Assembly (NCBI GenBank): GCA_964019415.1
Contig: OZ025869.1
Span: 13,077,430-13,141,429 of the forward strand
Length of the DNA: 64,000 nt
Direction of reading: 5' to 3'
Source of the DNA: Ianthella basta
Lineage: Eukaryota > Porifera > Demospongiae > Verongiida > Ianthellidae
Position numbers and translations under genes: made by a program. Below are positions 1-12,100 of this stretch, piece by piece (within the stretch, counting starts at the first letter, position 1; each line of letters opens with the position of its first letter). The notes beneath the pieces are model-generated. The model had not been told where the DNA came from, ran no database searches, and worked only from the letters and a program-made list of their open reading frames with translations.

Positions 1-1
1 G

Positions 2-388
2 CAGACGGCTACTGACCCGCAGCAAGATACTACGCAGCAATCACTGACGGTGGAGCAGGAAGGAAGCGCCCAAGATGAGGCGCCGTCGCTGAACGAAGTT
101 CAAGATGAAGCTGTGGCAGACAGAAGCGAAGATAGCAAGCTAAGAGAAATTCAGCAAGCCTCTGAGCAGATGAAGTCTGACTATGAAAGACTGAGGAAAC
201 TCCTTTACATGGAGCAAAGGAGGCCCCGTATATTTGAGAAGGATTGCACACAGTGTCTCAGGAGAAGAAGTGCTAAGCTTGCTGCAGCCACGAACACTCT
301 GCATACCATGATGTTTTCAGGCAAAAGCTTTGGATCACGCTACCTACTTGCTGCATTGAAGAGGGACAGAAACACAAGGAATTCATAG
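2..388 (+). CDS. C-terminal part of an unidentified coiled-coil protein (5' partial)
   Basis: The frame is open from the window edge and ends at a TAG at 386-388. It reads as a Gln/Glu-rich acidic segment, then a predicted helical stretch (around SEQMKSDYERLRKLLYMEQ), then a basic tail with one CxxC (CTQC). The upstream part lies outside the window, so start, length and family are unknown. I found no good splice donor before the stop, so I treat it as the end of a separate gene and not as the first exon of the kinase at 821. It could instead be an upstream exon of that kinase. The family is not recognised. Confidence 0.4.
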   Translation, partial: QTATDPQQDTTQQSLTVEQEGSAQDEAPSLNEVQDEAVADRSEDSKLREIQQASEQMKSDYERLRKLLYMEQRRPRIFEKDCTQCLRRRSAKLAAATNTLHTMMFSGKSFGSRYLLAALKRDRNTRNS

Positions 389-820
389 CTAGCTGGTGTA
401 GCTGGCTATCAGACTTTCTGAATAATTTATACTATAGCTAGCTAATGCATGATATAATTATTGCATTCTTTGTTTCTTTTCTTCTGTTGTTGCACATGTC
501 ACACTCACATCTATATGTTTAATGATGGGTACATAACTGATTGTAATATACAGAAAAGATCGACATTTCATCAGTTCAACATAACAGGATGTAGCTATAG
601 CTATCCTGTAATGCCTATAGCTAGATATAGCATGCATGCATACACTGCTTACAAATTTACACATAATATTATGCATCAGGCCTATAGCTTTGTGGATCTA
701 TAGCTAGCTACACATAGCCATTCCATTGTCACAGTGTCATACAATTTACATGTTAATGTGTTAACTTGCCGCAACTACAGCAAAATGAAGTGACAATGGC
801 CTCATATAATATAGCTATTC
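389..820. other. AT-rich non-coding stretch
   Basis: This stretch is rich in TAGCTA and GCATGC steps. No coding exon, RNA gene or clear repeat is visible. It is either an intergenic spacer or an intron between the partial coding sequence at 2-388 and the kinase gene. Confidence 0.4.
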
Positions 821-2833
821 ATGGTATTAGCTGAAAGTGATCTCAGATTTAGCCGATTGAAGTTAGATACTACAATGCCTACACCACGAAGAGCTGCATC
901 TAGGGGATTTAAACGAAGGCAAAGGAGGAGAAGAGTGCAGAAAAGGTTTGCGCAAGCAGCGAAGACACAGGATTCGATGAAGAAACTACAGAAGCGCTCA
1001 ACCTTCAAGCAGCGTCAGAATGCATTAACTACAAGGGTCTTGCCTGACTTTGACTTTAAAAGCGTGGAAAGAATTCCCGAAGGCTCGGTCAAAGAACTAC
1101 GTGTACATGTACAGGACGAGTCAGGTGAGAATCCTTAGGTCTGGAGGGCCTTGGTGTAGATATGCCACTGGGTCGCTCTGTCTATCGTGTTAGTACGTGT
1201 AGCTACCGCATACTGAAGCGAACGAAAATGGCCGTAGTTGTAGGAGCACGTAGCCACATAGATCTATGGTAGCTATAGCTAGCTACCTGCGGCCAATTCT
1301 CGGAGTGCCGACTGGAATGTATGCCATGCACTACGCCGTGTCAGAGAATTTCAAACAACAAACCGGACTGGTCGAGCGAGTACTAGTCAAACTATAATAT
1401 AGCCCGATTTCGATTTCGCAAGGCGCTAGTTTGCTACATTTAGTTAAATCCAGTCCACTGTAACTCCAGGATAGCTGCTAAGCACCATCAAGGTACGTGT
1501 AGCTACCGCATACTGAAGCGTGCATGCAGGACCTTGCTTGAATCAGTTAGTATAATGGCAAGCTATATATGCATGCATGTAAGATCGACCGCGATCAGCA
1601 TAGCTAGTGTCGCGCTAGTTGTTACTTGTTAGCCAATAATTACACGTACGTATATGCAGCTAGCTGACAGAATGGTGCATGCTCTGCGTACAAGGTGTTT
1701 GCTACAGTTAATGCTTGATTCATTTCGTATATATATATATATATATAGCTCATCTTCAATTAAAAGTTTCTGGCATTCATTAATTTTACGATATAATTCA
1801 TGCATGCAGGTGTGCTTGGATGTGGCACATTTGGCACTTGCCAGGCTAAATGGTATTCTGGCACCCAGGTTGCTGTGAAGTTCTATCATCATCAACACGT
1901 GCAAGCAAAACACATTTTAATGGAAGCTAACATGCTTGAGGTGAATGTTATCATGTATCACAGGAATTTTTATTGCATGAGCTTATAATTATTCACATGC
2001 ACTTCGTACCATAACAGTTGCTGATCATGATTTGCTTATATATATATACGTATATACACTTATTTCAAATTTAAACGTGTTGTATATATATTGAAATGCA
2101 GTTATGTGCTGGACATCCCAACACCCCCCTCTTCTTTGGAATCATCAGTTCAGAGGCAGTTGACAGCTTACCTGCACTGGTCATGTCGCTGCACACTGTT
2201 GGTGGTTTGCCATTTTCAATGCAAGCATTGATTCACAGCACAACCATATCCCTGTCTGAAAAAGATTGTGCTGTTCTTCTTTTGGGTAAGCCATGACTGA
2301 CATACATACATGATGTAATGCGCATGCAGTATACATTTCATATACATTGTATGGTATATATTGTCTATCCCAATGAAACACAACATACAGGTGTTGCTGA
2401 AGGGTTGTCACATATTCATAACAAAGGTGTTCTACACAATGACATAAAGGCTGATAATGTGGCACTGAGTGACTGCACACCAAAATGCAAGGATTACACA
2501 GCACAATTCTGGCCTACCATTATTGACTTTGGCAAAGCATGCCCTGCCGATAAAGGAAAGAGGTACAAATTGCAGTACCACCAGCAAAAAGTGTTCAAGC
2601 AACGCTACAGTCATTTGGCACCCGATATGGTGGATGGCAAAGCTGCACAGAGCAGCCTATCTGATGTATATTCACTTGGGAAGCTTATCGAGAGAATGGC
2701 TTCGGTCCCTGCCACTGGCAAAGCACTGCATGAGCTGTCTTCACAGAGCACATCATATTCATACACTGCTAGGAAAGGACTAGGAGAAGTGGAAAACACC
2801 CTGAAAACTATTATTACAACTGCAGCTGTATAA
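821..2833 (+). CDS. Divergent protein kinase-domain gene with HND catalytic loop
   Basis: Four exons join in phase: 821-1125, 1810-1939, about 2099-2285 and 2391-2833 (TAA). The first encodes a basic region (KRRQRRRR, a possible nuclear signal). The rest encode a protein kinase domain with a glycine loop (GCGTFG), the VAVK lysine, a glutamate in the position of helix C (ILMEANMLE), the catalytic loop HNDIKADN, the DFG motif (IIDFGKA) and an APD in place of APE. The arginine of HRD is replaced by asparagine, so this is a non-RD kinase. The Asp, Lys and DFG are intact, so activity is possible. The ATG at 821 was chosen because it opens the exon frame. An upstream exon entering through the adjacent TTAG acceptor is the alternative. 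Substrate and pathway cannot be told. The polyadenylation hexamer overlaps the stop codon. Confidence 0.7.
1193..1220 (+). repeat. 28-bp direct repeat, copy 1
   Basis: This 28-bp sequence, beginning GTACGTGTAGCTACCGCATA, recurs exactly 300 bp downstream at 1493-1520. Both copies lie in the first intron of the kinase gene. Confidence 0.85.
1493..1520 (+). repeat. 28-bp direct repeat, copy 2
   Basis: Exact second copy of the 28-bp sequence at 1193-1220, offset by 300 bp. The flanking bases differ, so the identity stops abruptly on both sides. Confidence 0.85.
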
Positions 2834-2838
2834 ATAAA
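2833..2838 (+). promoter_or_regulatory. Polyadenylation signal of the kinase gene
   Basis: AATAAA begins on the last base of the TAA stop codon, which gives a very compact 3' end for the kinase gene at 821-2833. Confidence 0.5.
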
Positions 2839-3942
2839 CATGGACATTTATACCTATAAGACTGTAACCTACTCAATATTAATACAGATCAATGCACACA
2901 TTATTTTTATTGTATAATTCATTATTTCTTTCTTACAATTAACAGCGGATGGTATAATAAGCATAGCCATTTACAATTATACAGTGGCATACAAGCATGG
3001 AGATAGTCATAGCCTTACATCAAAACTATAATGCAACACATGTACAGTATATGCACTTGTATGGAGGTACTATTGTACTGGTGCACATTAACATATATCA
3101 CAGATCAGAGAAGTTGCAGACAGTTGATGTATATCTCCAGCTGCCATAGCACAACAGCCAGAAGAACATCACCTGTTTCGGACTAATTGGCCCATCATCA
3201 GTGCAACGCATCTCTCCATGGAGACACAACCACACATGCACAAGTGCATACATGCATGCCACAATGCACAAGACAAGTGGACGGCCAATAGAGGTTTGTA
3301 ACAGTGACTCAGTACCGACTCAGTGCCACTAAGCACTACATGATAACGACTTCACTAGCTGCATCCAACACATTTGCAACAATCTTTATATCTGGCAACG
3401 TCTCAGCATGCGTAATATTAATTCACAAACATCATCCATAGATCACACACGCACGCACGCACGCACGCACACACACACAACGTATATTCCATGAACTAAT
3501 CTGCTTGTTACTTTAATAGCTACGTACTGAAGTTAATTGATGGATTTGTTTTGGAAATCGATAGTTTACTCTAAACTAATCAGTAAAGTATATCCAAAGT
3601 TTGACACATAATTGATCGCTAACTTCTCCAAAGCTATACATGACGAAAAGCAGACCAACTTTCACAGATCACTCACTTGCTTAGCCATATCCTAGTACCT
3701 GTCTTACTTGGGGTGCAGGCCGTCTCTAAGACAAATCCCTCGTCAAAATGTTTTGCCAAGTGTTGTTTCGTGAAGCGTTGATTTTTGCCTGCGCTCCGTG
3801 GTTCAGAAATTCTAGAAATGCGAGTTCAATTAAATGGTTAAGTATCGGCCATCTTCTTTAGATTTCGCAATATGCAGAACGTGACCGTACCTTACATGGT
3901 CAACCCGCCCTTTTTGAAAGTCGCTATCTGATCGAGAGGAAG
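2839..3942. other. Intergenic region with short CACG/CA repeat
   Basis: No coding exon is visible. A short (CACG)n/(CA)n tract lies at 3443-3479. The last ~200 bp before 3943 is the likely promoter of the next plus-strand gene, but I see no TATA box or other firm motif. Confidence 0.4.
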
Positions 3943-5370
3943 ATGAACGCCGAGCGCACTGGATATTGTTCCAACGGCTTTTATGGCCAACTTCAAGCTA
4001 CACCCCCTGTCCCTTTGTCGTCTACACCGCGATTCCCAGGGCTCGACAGCACTCCAAGGACGCATTTCCCCTCACAGTCTGTTGCTGTGGAGCAGCAGGA
4101 GAATATGCTCCAGTTGCTCAGTTCCAGGCAGGAGCAGAGTAACTCCCAGGTGCAAGCCATTGTCAGTCGTCTGACTGCAATGGAGACTCACCTAAAGGAT
4201 ATTACTAACTCCATGGCTCAAGTGAATCAAGACAACTCTCTGCCTGCTTCAAGATCACGGCAAAGAGTATCTGCTAGTGTATCTGTAAGTTTGCTGTTTG
4301 CACCTGTGTGTCAACACTGCATGTATCAATGGCACCATAATACCCCCACTTATGTCTATGCATATGCAGAGAAAGGTGAAGGAACTGCATTCTGCTCTGG
4401 AAGTTCAGTTCCAGCCTGAGCAAGGGTATGTTCTATCACTCTCTAACTCACCTCAGTGACATTCATACACATTCTCATAAACTGTGCATTGCCAATATTT
4501 GAAGGTATAAATCGGAGCACAACCAGACAGTGGTGGCCTCACTTGTCGAGCAGCTGCATGCTTTCAGAGCAGCTGATCAGGGTGCAGCCAACATCAAAGG
4601 TACTTTAAGAAGTTCATGCTAATGAGATGGCTAATCTAACTGAAGGTATGCAATTTACACTTGGTTATGACTCCATTATTTTCTTATGCAGCGGCAATCT
4701 ACAGATATTTTGAGTCCCGCCGCCGGGCATACCGTGATGCTCAGCCAGCTCGCAGGGAACAAGTAGCAAAGAACATTTCTAGCACAATGTTGTATTGTCG
4801 CAAAAAAAGAGTAAGCAGCTATGCATGCATGTTAGAGATAACAATATTAAACTACAATTCATGGCCTTTAATGATTTTACTCATTTTTTGCATTTTTGCA
4901 GCTCTATGACAGAAGGGGGAAGTTCCTGAAGCACGAGGCTGAGAAGAAAGCTTGGAAATCACTTACCCCTCACTACATGTCAGAGGAAGACTCAGACGGG
5001 GAGAACTTTATTGTGCATTCGCCATCTTGGCGTTCAACACGTAAGTTCAACAGCAATTCTACACCAATGAGTCGCTGTAATAACATAATATGTCCTCTAT
5101 TTTACAGAGTTGAGTAACCTAATAAAAAAATTGGATGCCAGGATGGAAAGACAGAGAAGTGGCCTTAGGCATAGGACGCAGGGCTTCCACAGCAAACAAA
5201 GGGAAGTAGGGGTACCCTCTGTCAAGCCCCCTCCAAAGGCAGTGAAAAAGTGGGCTGTCAATGCAGAAGCTCTAGCCTCTCTTGCCACAGCTACAGCTGA
5301 ATCTGAAGAGCAAGTTGAGGACTGTGATGAGGACACCAGTGAGCTCACAGGGCTTAACTTTGATGAATAA
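3943..5370 (+). CDS. CACTA accessory-protein homologue, stand-alone six-exon gene
   Basis: Six exons join in phase with GT-AG introns: 3943-4284, 4370-4425, 4505-4599, 4692-4810, 4902-5040 and 5108-5370. They give a protein of about 337 residues. It has a Ser/Pro/Gln-rich N-terminus, a short coiled coil (ENMLQLLSSRQEQ), a basic helical middle (AIYRYFESRRRAYRDAQ) and a C-terminal motif ending in KKWAV. The same layout occurs in the accessory gene inside the CACTA transposon at 20281-21789: AIKRYF, then a conserved PW/SW-R-S segment, then a terminal HDWAV. I infer a shared family. Here I see neither CACTGGAAAAAT ends nor a transposase, so it is an orphan copy, either a decayed transposon or a domesticated gene. 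The biochemical role is unknown. AATAAA at 5366-5371 overlaps the stop. Confidence 0.72.
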
Positions 5371-5906
5371 ACCTTTAGCTAATATTATATTTTGGCTAGC
5401 TATCTTCACATTGAACTACCATGTTTTACCTTGTCACTACACTATCACATTTACTTTCCATTTTTCTGTACTATACTACGTATGCTTACTTACTGGAATT
5501 TGTTGCATTTGTTATTGAACGAAAGCTTTCACTGGCATCGGCCATTTTTCCTATGAAGTTCGAACGATTTCGACACTGGATCCGAAGGAAATATATGGGA
5601 ACTGGGACAACTGCAAAGACGTGTGGAAGACGGGTGCGTTCACGATTGGCAGTCGAAGGGAAGACGGTGCGGTCAAATTACCCGTCTTTCGCACGTATCG
5701 GTCACATGACGCAGACGTAGGTAAGACGGAAACAGTATTTGTTGGCTACACGGTGCCCGTCTTTGCACGGTATTCGTAGAATACGGTGTGACAGACGGTA
5801 CGGTGTTCGCGCCCTGGGTTTCCTGTGTGAATGTTCAAATATGTCTACATCCGTTTATGCCCTATAGCAATAATGAAACATTAACTGCAATTACGTAACA
5901 ATGTAC
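5371..5906. other. Spacer between convergent genes
   Basis: This spacer lies between the 3' ends of the plus-strand gene at 3943-5370 and minus-strand gene D. It holds related short phrases (ACCCGTCTTTCGCAC, GCCCGTCTTTGCAC) but no convincing exon. If the last visible gene D exon is read through its donor, a stop follows near 5862. Confidence 0.35.
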
Positions 5907-8900
5907 CTCTCTTTTTCCTGCAACTAGCTGGTCCTTCAACATCAAGATGTCTGCAGCAAGTTTATCACGTTCAATGCTGAGGGCTTCCAGCTGACCCATC
6001 CACTTCTTCTCTGTATCGGCAAACTTGCCATGAGCACTCTCTCTGTCATGTCGCTCCGCCTTGAAATCCTCTTCACATGCTGTCAACTGTGAGGTAAAGA
6101 AGAGAAGATGGCAATGAGAAGAGAACGACAGTGAACATTAGTTACAATGAGAGATGATGCTATGATGACTGAGAGCTTAATCCAATTGTTGGAACACAGC
6201 AATTAATGCTAAACTTTGAAGTTTCTTCAGGGGGAGGGTAAGCCATATGTTCCCATATGGCTTACCAAATTTCCACAGGGACGTAATTTATAGCAAGGTA
6301 GGAAAAATGCTCTCTTGCCCCCCCAATTCACCCCTGCATGAGCAGTGACTCAAATCAGGTAGTAAAACTAGAAGTTTAAGGAAATGAGAAAATAAAAGGT
6401 AAATGGTTGTATAAAGGAAAGAACGGAAATCACATGATGTCTGACAGTAAGACAGGCAATTTCAACTAACTTCCATATTCTTCATTATCCCTGAGAGATA
6501 AAGGCAGTGTTCCATGTAACAGTTTCACTTGAATCACAAACAAACAAACACACAAACAAACAAAACAAACTGATTATATATCACACAGCTCCAACACAAA
6601 GAATTAAATTTACCTGCATTTGGGTTTGATGATACATATCCTCCAATTCCTGTTTTTCCTTCCTTTCTACAGTTAGTTCTTGCTGCAAGAACAGAAGTGC
6701 GTTAAATTTACACAGCTGACTATGCATGTGTGTTGTCATACAGATAGAGCTAGCCAAACAACTAATGATAAGGCAACTTCTTACAAGCAATACAAGACGG
6801 CAGAATAATACTTCAGTTTGAATCCTGCGTACTAATGTGTAGGCATACACTTCAAATAAAGAATATTTCACTGCACACATACTATCCAATTGGTAGGCAA
6901 GTACTGATTCAGTTTGTGTCTATGTAAGTCACCCAAAGAGGTAGGACTGGTAGCCTTGGAACACGGCCGTCTGCAACAATTATGCAGCAGGAGATATTAG
7001 GCTTGTGCTCCACTGTGTCCATACCCCCCCCCCCCCAAGAAGGAAAAGGGTATTGGAAAAACTATAATTTTGTAACTCAATATTCAACCATACGAGCAAG
7101 CGTGTCGCGTCGCCAAGTGGACAATGCAGGCCATCCATCATCATTTGGGTGATTACAGCTGGGTGACATTGCCTGGGTGTAGTGCTGATCTTGTTTGCCT
7201 TGACATTGGCCACTGTCATACACTTGCATGCATATATAGTTAGCTACACCTATATACACTATGTTAGAATTGCGTAGTCATGTCTTTCCTTAACCAATAA
7301 GATAGTGCCTAAGCCAAGCAAGCTTTCTGCCCAATACCTTACTTCGCCACAGAGAGGGCTTTCAGTAGCCCAGAACGCTGACAGCTAAAGTACCCAAATA
7401 GCGAAACAAAAGTACCCACATACCAGTAGCCAGAGTAGTTCCCTCGCACCAGAAAATAACGGTAAACTTCTGCGCAAGTGCGCGTTGCTCCTGGGAGGCC
7501 CAAACTGAGGAGCGCGGAGTGTCTAAGAGACGGCTGGCGGCAAGGCACATTCACACTGCCAGAGCGGCCATGTTTGTGGTTACATCATTGCATCGTCCAA
7601 TCAGATGACCGTTTTTAATGCCACGCACAAGTCTACAAACGAACGCACAGACTGGAAAAGATTAAATATATTAAGGAAATATATTAAGGTTAGGAGAAGG
7701 TGTAAATGATTGAATGGTCAGTAACTCCAGGATCATTCAACCGGCCAATTTGGATGAAAATGATTGCTACACTAGTTAGCTTGGCGTGATGCTCCAATTC
7801 GCATTGTCTGATATTTTGAACACTGTGCACGGGAGAAAACAGTTGCTGACATTATCAGGAGGTAAGGTTCCTGGTACGACAATACACATGCATGCAGACC
7901 GTTGCATATGCATGCACATGTATGGCCGTTTCCATCACATTACGGAATGGTAGTGCTCTGCAAATTTACGTAGGTGATAAAGAGGGTGAACATCTTGAGC
8001 AAATAATGTAGCACAAATGCAATAGACCAGGACGGCAGTGTCGGCCTTCATCAGCTGAAACTGATAGACTATCAGTTGAAAAGTTGAATCTATTGTATTT
8101 GTGCTGCATTTGTTTGCTCTCATTATCATCACTTACGTAGCAATGAGCCTCTACAACATTATATACATAGGTGACATGCTAAGTCATTCTGCCAGCCACG
8201 GGTGCAAATGCATTCATTATCCACACAAAGGAAGTTACAGAAGCTGAGCTTTTTGTGAAAACATGTTCTGCCCCAAATTTCTCAAAGACAGAAATGGAAT
8301 GCAACTCAAGCTGAAGTGGCTACGTATAATCTAGTTTTTCCAATGCAATGACATACAAACTCAGAATTTCTCGCCCCACCTATACCTACGTAGCATACAG
8401 AACTACGTTGCAATAAACTTGAGGATGGGCAAACAGTGGTGTCTAAGCAGTCATCTCAGCCCCGTAAATTATCGCAAATGGCCTGGGAATGAGGCTATTA
8501 TAGTAGAGAGGTGCTATGATGGGTCTGGTAAGAGCCACTAATCAACATACATGGTAATTCCTAGTGCACAAACTTAAAATTATGACTCATTATCATCCAC
8601 CACATTCAACCATCGCTTTTGTATACAGAATCTTCAGGTTGCCAAACTTGCCACCTCCAAATTTCATACAAATTATGTGGACAACAACACCTTAGGCACC
8701 CACACTGCTGCCCATGCAAGTCCTTGCCAATGGCATGATTCTGGGTACTGGGAGAAGTACTCTACTGACACATATCTATGGAGAAAATGTCTGCTGTGTA
8801 TGAACACTCCAACAACCTGCAGAGTCCACCCAACAGAATACACTCAGGCCACTAGTATGTATGTATACCTTTGTACTCACGTTAAGCAAATCGAGCTGCT

Positions 8901-9107
8901 TTTCCAAACCCATCTGTTCCTGTGATACATAAAGGAAAAACCAGAAATTTTACTAATTCTACTATGCGCACACACACCTACCCACCCACCCACACACCCA
9001 CCAACCACCCACACCCACACACACCCACACACAAACACAGCAACATTTCATGCACACACACACACACACACACATGCACACACACGCACACACACACCAA
9101 CACATGT

Positions 9108-9144
<37 letters not shown>

Positions 9145-12100
9145 GTTGGAATTATTCGTGTGGAAGCACAGGACACAAAACTCCAATAAATAAGCTACGA
9201 TACTGTAAGTGGCTACAGTAACCAAACTAGAGAATGTGTAGGAAAATTACATAGCTGCAACAGATTTACACCATTGACAGTACACCACTGCTACCTATGA
9301 ATGTTCTTAAGCTACCCTAAGAATGTCTCATACCTACTTAGGTATAATAAGTTCCATGATTGCCTAGAAAAGCTCAACAAGTACACGATGAACATATTGT
9401 CATATTATTAGTGAGTAGTCTTATCATTACTATTCGAAGTTAATTATTGCCTATGAATGTTCCACAGCTACTCTATGATACTTCCACAAAAGGTTTCAGC
9501 CGTTTGTACCATGCCTTGTGTAAATCTGAGGATTATTCATGCAGAACTCTTCCATTAGTGTAATTTGTCACATGCGCAGTAGCCATCCAGTTTATTGTGC
9601 CATATACATACATAAGTCATTCGCAGACATGCACAGTTTCAGCTGACCACAAGTAAATCTCACATTTAGCTTCTGCACCAATATCTGCTCATGTTGCATT
9701 CTTGCTATACTCTCTTCCTTTGCTTCTGCAAGATGCTCCTCTAAAGTATTCAACTTTGCCTGCATGGGAAGGGGAAGCACCCAGTGTGTTCAGCACAATG
9801 CAAAAGTATTCATTTGTTGAGTTCTTACACAGGAAAGAATCATGTGCTATGTAATCAAATACACTCATATATAATGCATACTGTACATAGATTCTATCAT
9901 TAGTCACACACCTGTAGACTACAGGTGTGTGACTAATGATAGAATCTATGTACAGGCTGTAGTGCTTCATATCTTTCTTGAACTGTTACAATACATGCTT
10001 TAGCAATGTCTGCTTCTTTCTGTAGTGCCATGAATTAAACAAACGTTGCAAATGCTGTTTGTACAACTTCACATAAACTCGCATACACATGCCAGCTTCA
10101 CACACTTACTCACCATAAGTAGGTCATTTTGCTCCTGAAGTGCACCAGCTGTAGTTCCAATTGTATTCCATTTATCCTGTAAAAGTGAAGAAAGGAAGCA
10201 TGTACATGTACTGCAGGAATGTAAAGACATAATATTATTATAGATCCCGTTGCCATGGTAACGTGCTTCTAAACGATGTTTCTAAACGTCGTAGACTCCC
10301 CGGGTTTGTTTCGCGCCGTGGTCTATTTCGTCTAGCCGTGTTCTAATTCGACGCGCGGCGTTCGCGCCTATGCTCTAAATGCCGATTTAGAGCATGGGCG
10401 TGGCACGCGCGGCGTTCGCGCTATGCTCTAAATGCCGATTTAGAGCATGGGCGTGGCACGCGCGGCGTTCGCGCCTATGCTCTAAATATCGATTTAGAGC
10501 ATGGGCGTGGCTTAGGCCCGTGGTCTATAGCAGAGAAACTGCAGCTGCGACAACAATAGTACCTAACTCCACAACATACGATGCAAAGGTCACTCGGCTT
10601 ACTTGTTTCGTCGTCAAACAGGGCAAAGCAACAATCCGGCAGCGGCCTACGAACCAGAGCCGAGTAAGGAGCGAACTGGTTACGAGCTGGGAACAGGCTT
10701 AGGACACCGCTCTGGGAAACGCTGTGGCTGACGGGGCTGACAGTGAGTAAGCTTACGTTTAGCTTACGCGCCGCATCCACTGCCGACCTCTAGGAACGTC
10801 TGCTGCGAGATGACAAACCCAATAACCAATCGACGTTTTCTCGGCCATTGTCAGAAATTGCTAACTACTTCCGGAAGACGCGTGATGACGCAAGTACAAG
10901 TAGTTAAACTGATTCGCTGCCGCTCCTTGACCAATCGTTGGGATCTATAACACTTAAATGCTGACCAATCGGTGTCTCTGAAGATTTAGACCACTCGGCA
11001 CTCGGGCGCTTCGCGCCCTCGCGCCTCGTGCTCTAAATCTCAGAGACACCTCTTGGTCAGCATTTAACTATTACATAAATAAATGTGAAAACTATTAAAA
11101 CAGTAGCTGAGTAACTGTCTGAAAAAAGCATTAAAGGCAGAACAACAGCTACTGCACCTATGAACACCATACAGATACAGGTAGCTAAAATTAGCTTTCC
11201 TGGCCGCGGATAAGTATAGAATCGGATGAAATTCAATGGGCTCAGCGTCAAAGCTTGACTGGTTACAACTATTCTTGGCAGCACACAATACACTTTGCAG
11301 CCGTGACATACCATCTATATGACATACCAGCTAACATCATCATCTGACATGATCATATAAGAATGGAGGCGGGAAAGCGGGCTGGCCACGTGAGTCTAGG
11401 GGGGGTGTTTTGGCCTGTTATCTCCGAATCCATCGCCCATGTGCAATCGGGGGCAAGAATACACATGTGCACACACATACATTCGGAACAAACCAGTACG
11501 CACACGTAAACACACACACACACACACACACACACCATGTCTAACCAGCTATACTACCTGTGCAAGATGCAAAAAGGAAATTGTAGCCTCATGTTCACAT
11601 CAGTGCAATAGTGCGTAAGTAGAATTACTAAAAATGACATTTGTCTGTCTAATTCATGAGTTAGATACGTAGTAGCGACCTAGCCAAACTGCAATGGCGC
11701 AAATTGTAGAAGGAAAGAACCACCAACTGCCAAGTGTAGGGCTCTAGGATTACAGCTAATTTTTGACACAACGAGAACACCACCAGAAAATACGTATTAT
11801 GTAATTGAGGAATAGCATGGACACTAGTTGAAGTGACAAATCTAACTTTCATCACTTTGTACAGATGGGCTTTTACTACTAATTCGATCACCGGTCCCTT
11901 CAACTGATTTTCGAAATTCAATTTGATGGTGCTCATGGTGCCGCTGTTTGCCTACTGCTGCACTTGGATTTGGGTGCATTGGTAGCACGGCTGCACCTGC
12001 ACTAGTAGTAGTCACTGGACGTTCAAGTGATTTATAGTCCTCATCGCTAACAGCACCGTCCTTGTCATTGCATGCTACTGAAGGCACCTGAATACAAAAT

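Noticed and set aside
2..1125. Joining 2-388 to the kinase exon at 821 as one gene
   Set aside because: No acceptable splice donor lies before the TAG at 386. Kept separate, though upstream sequence could change this.
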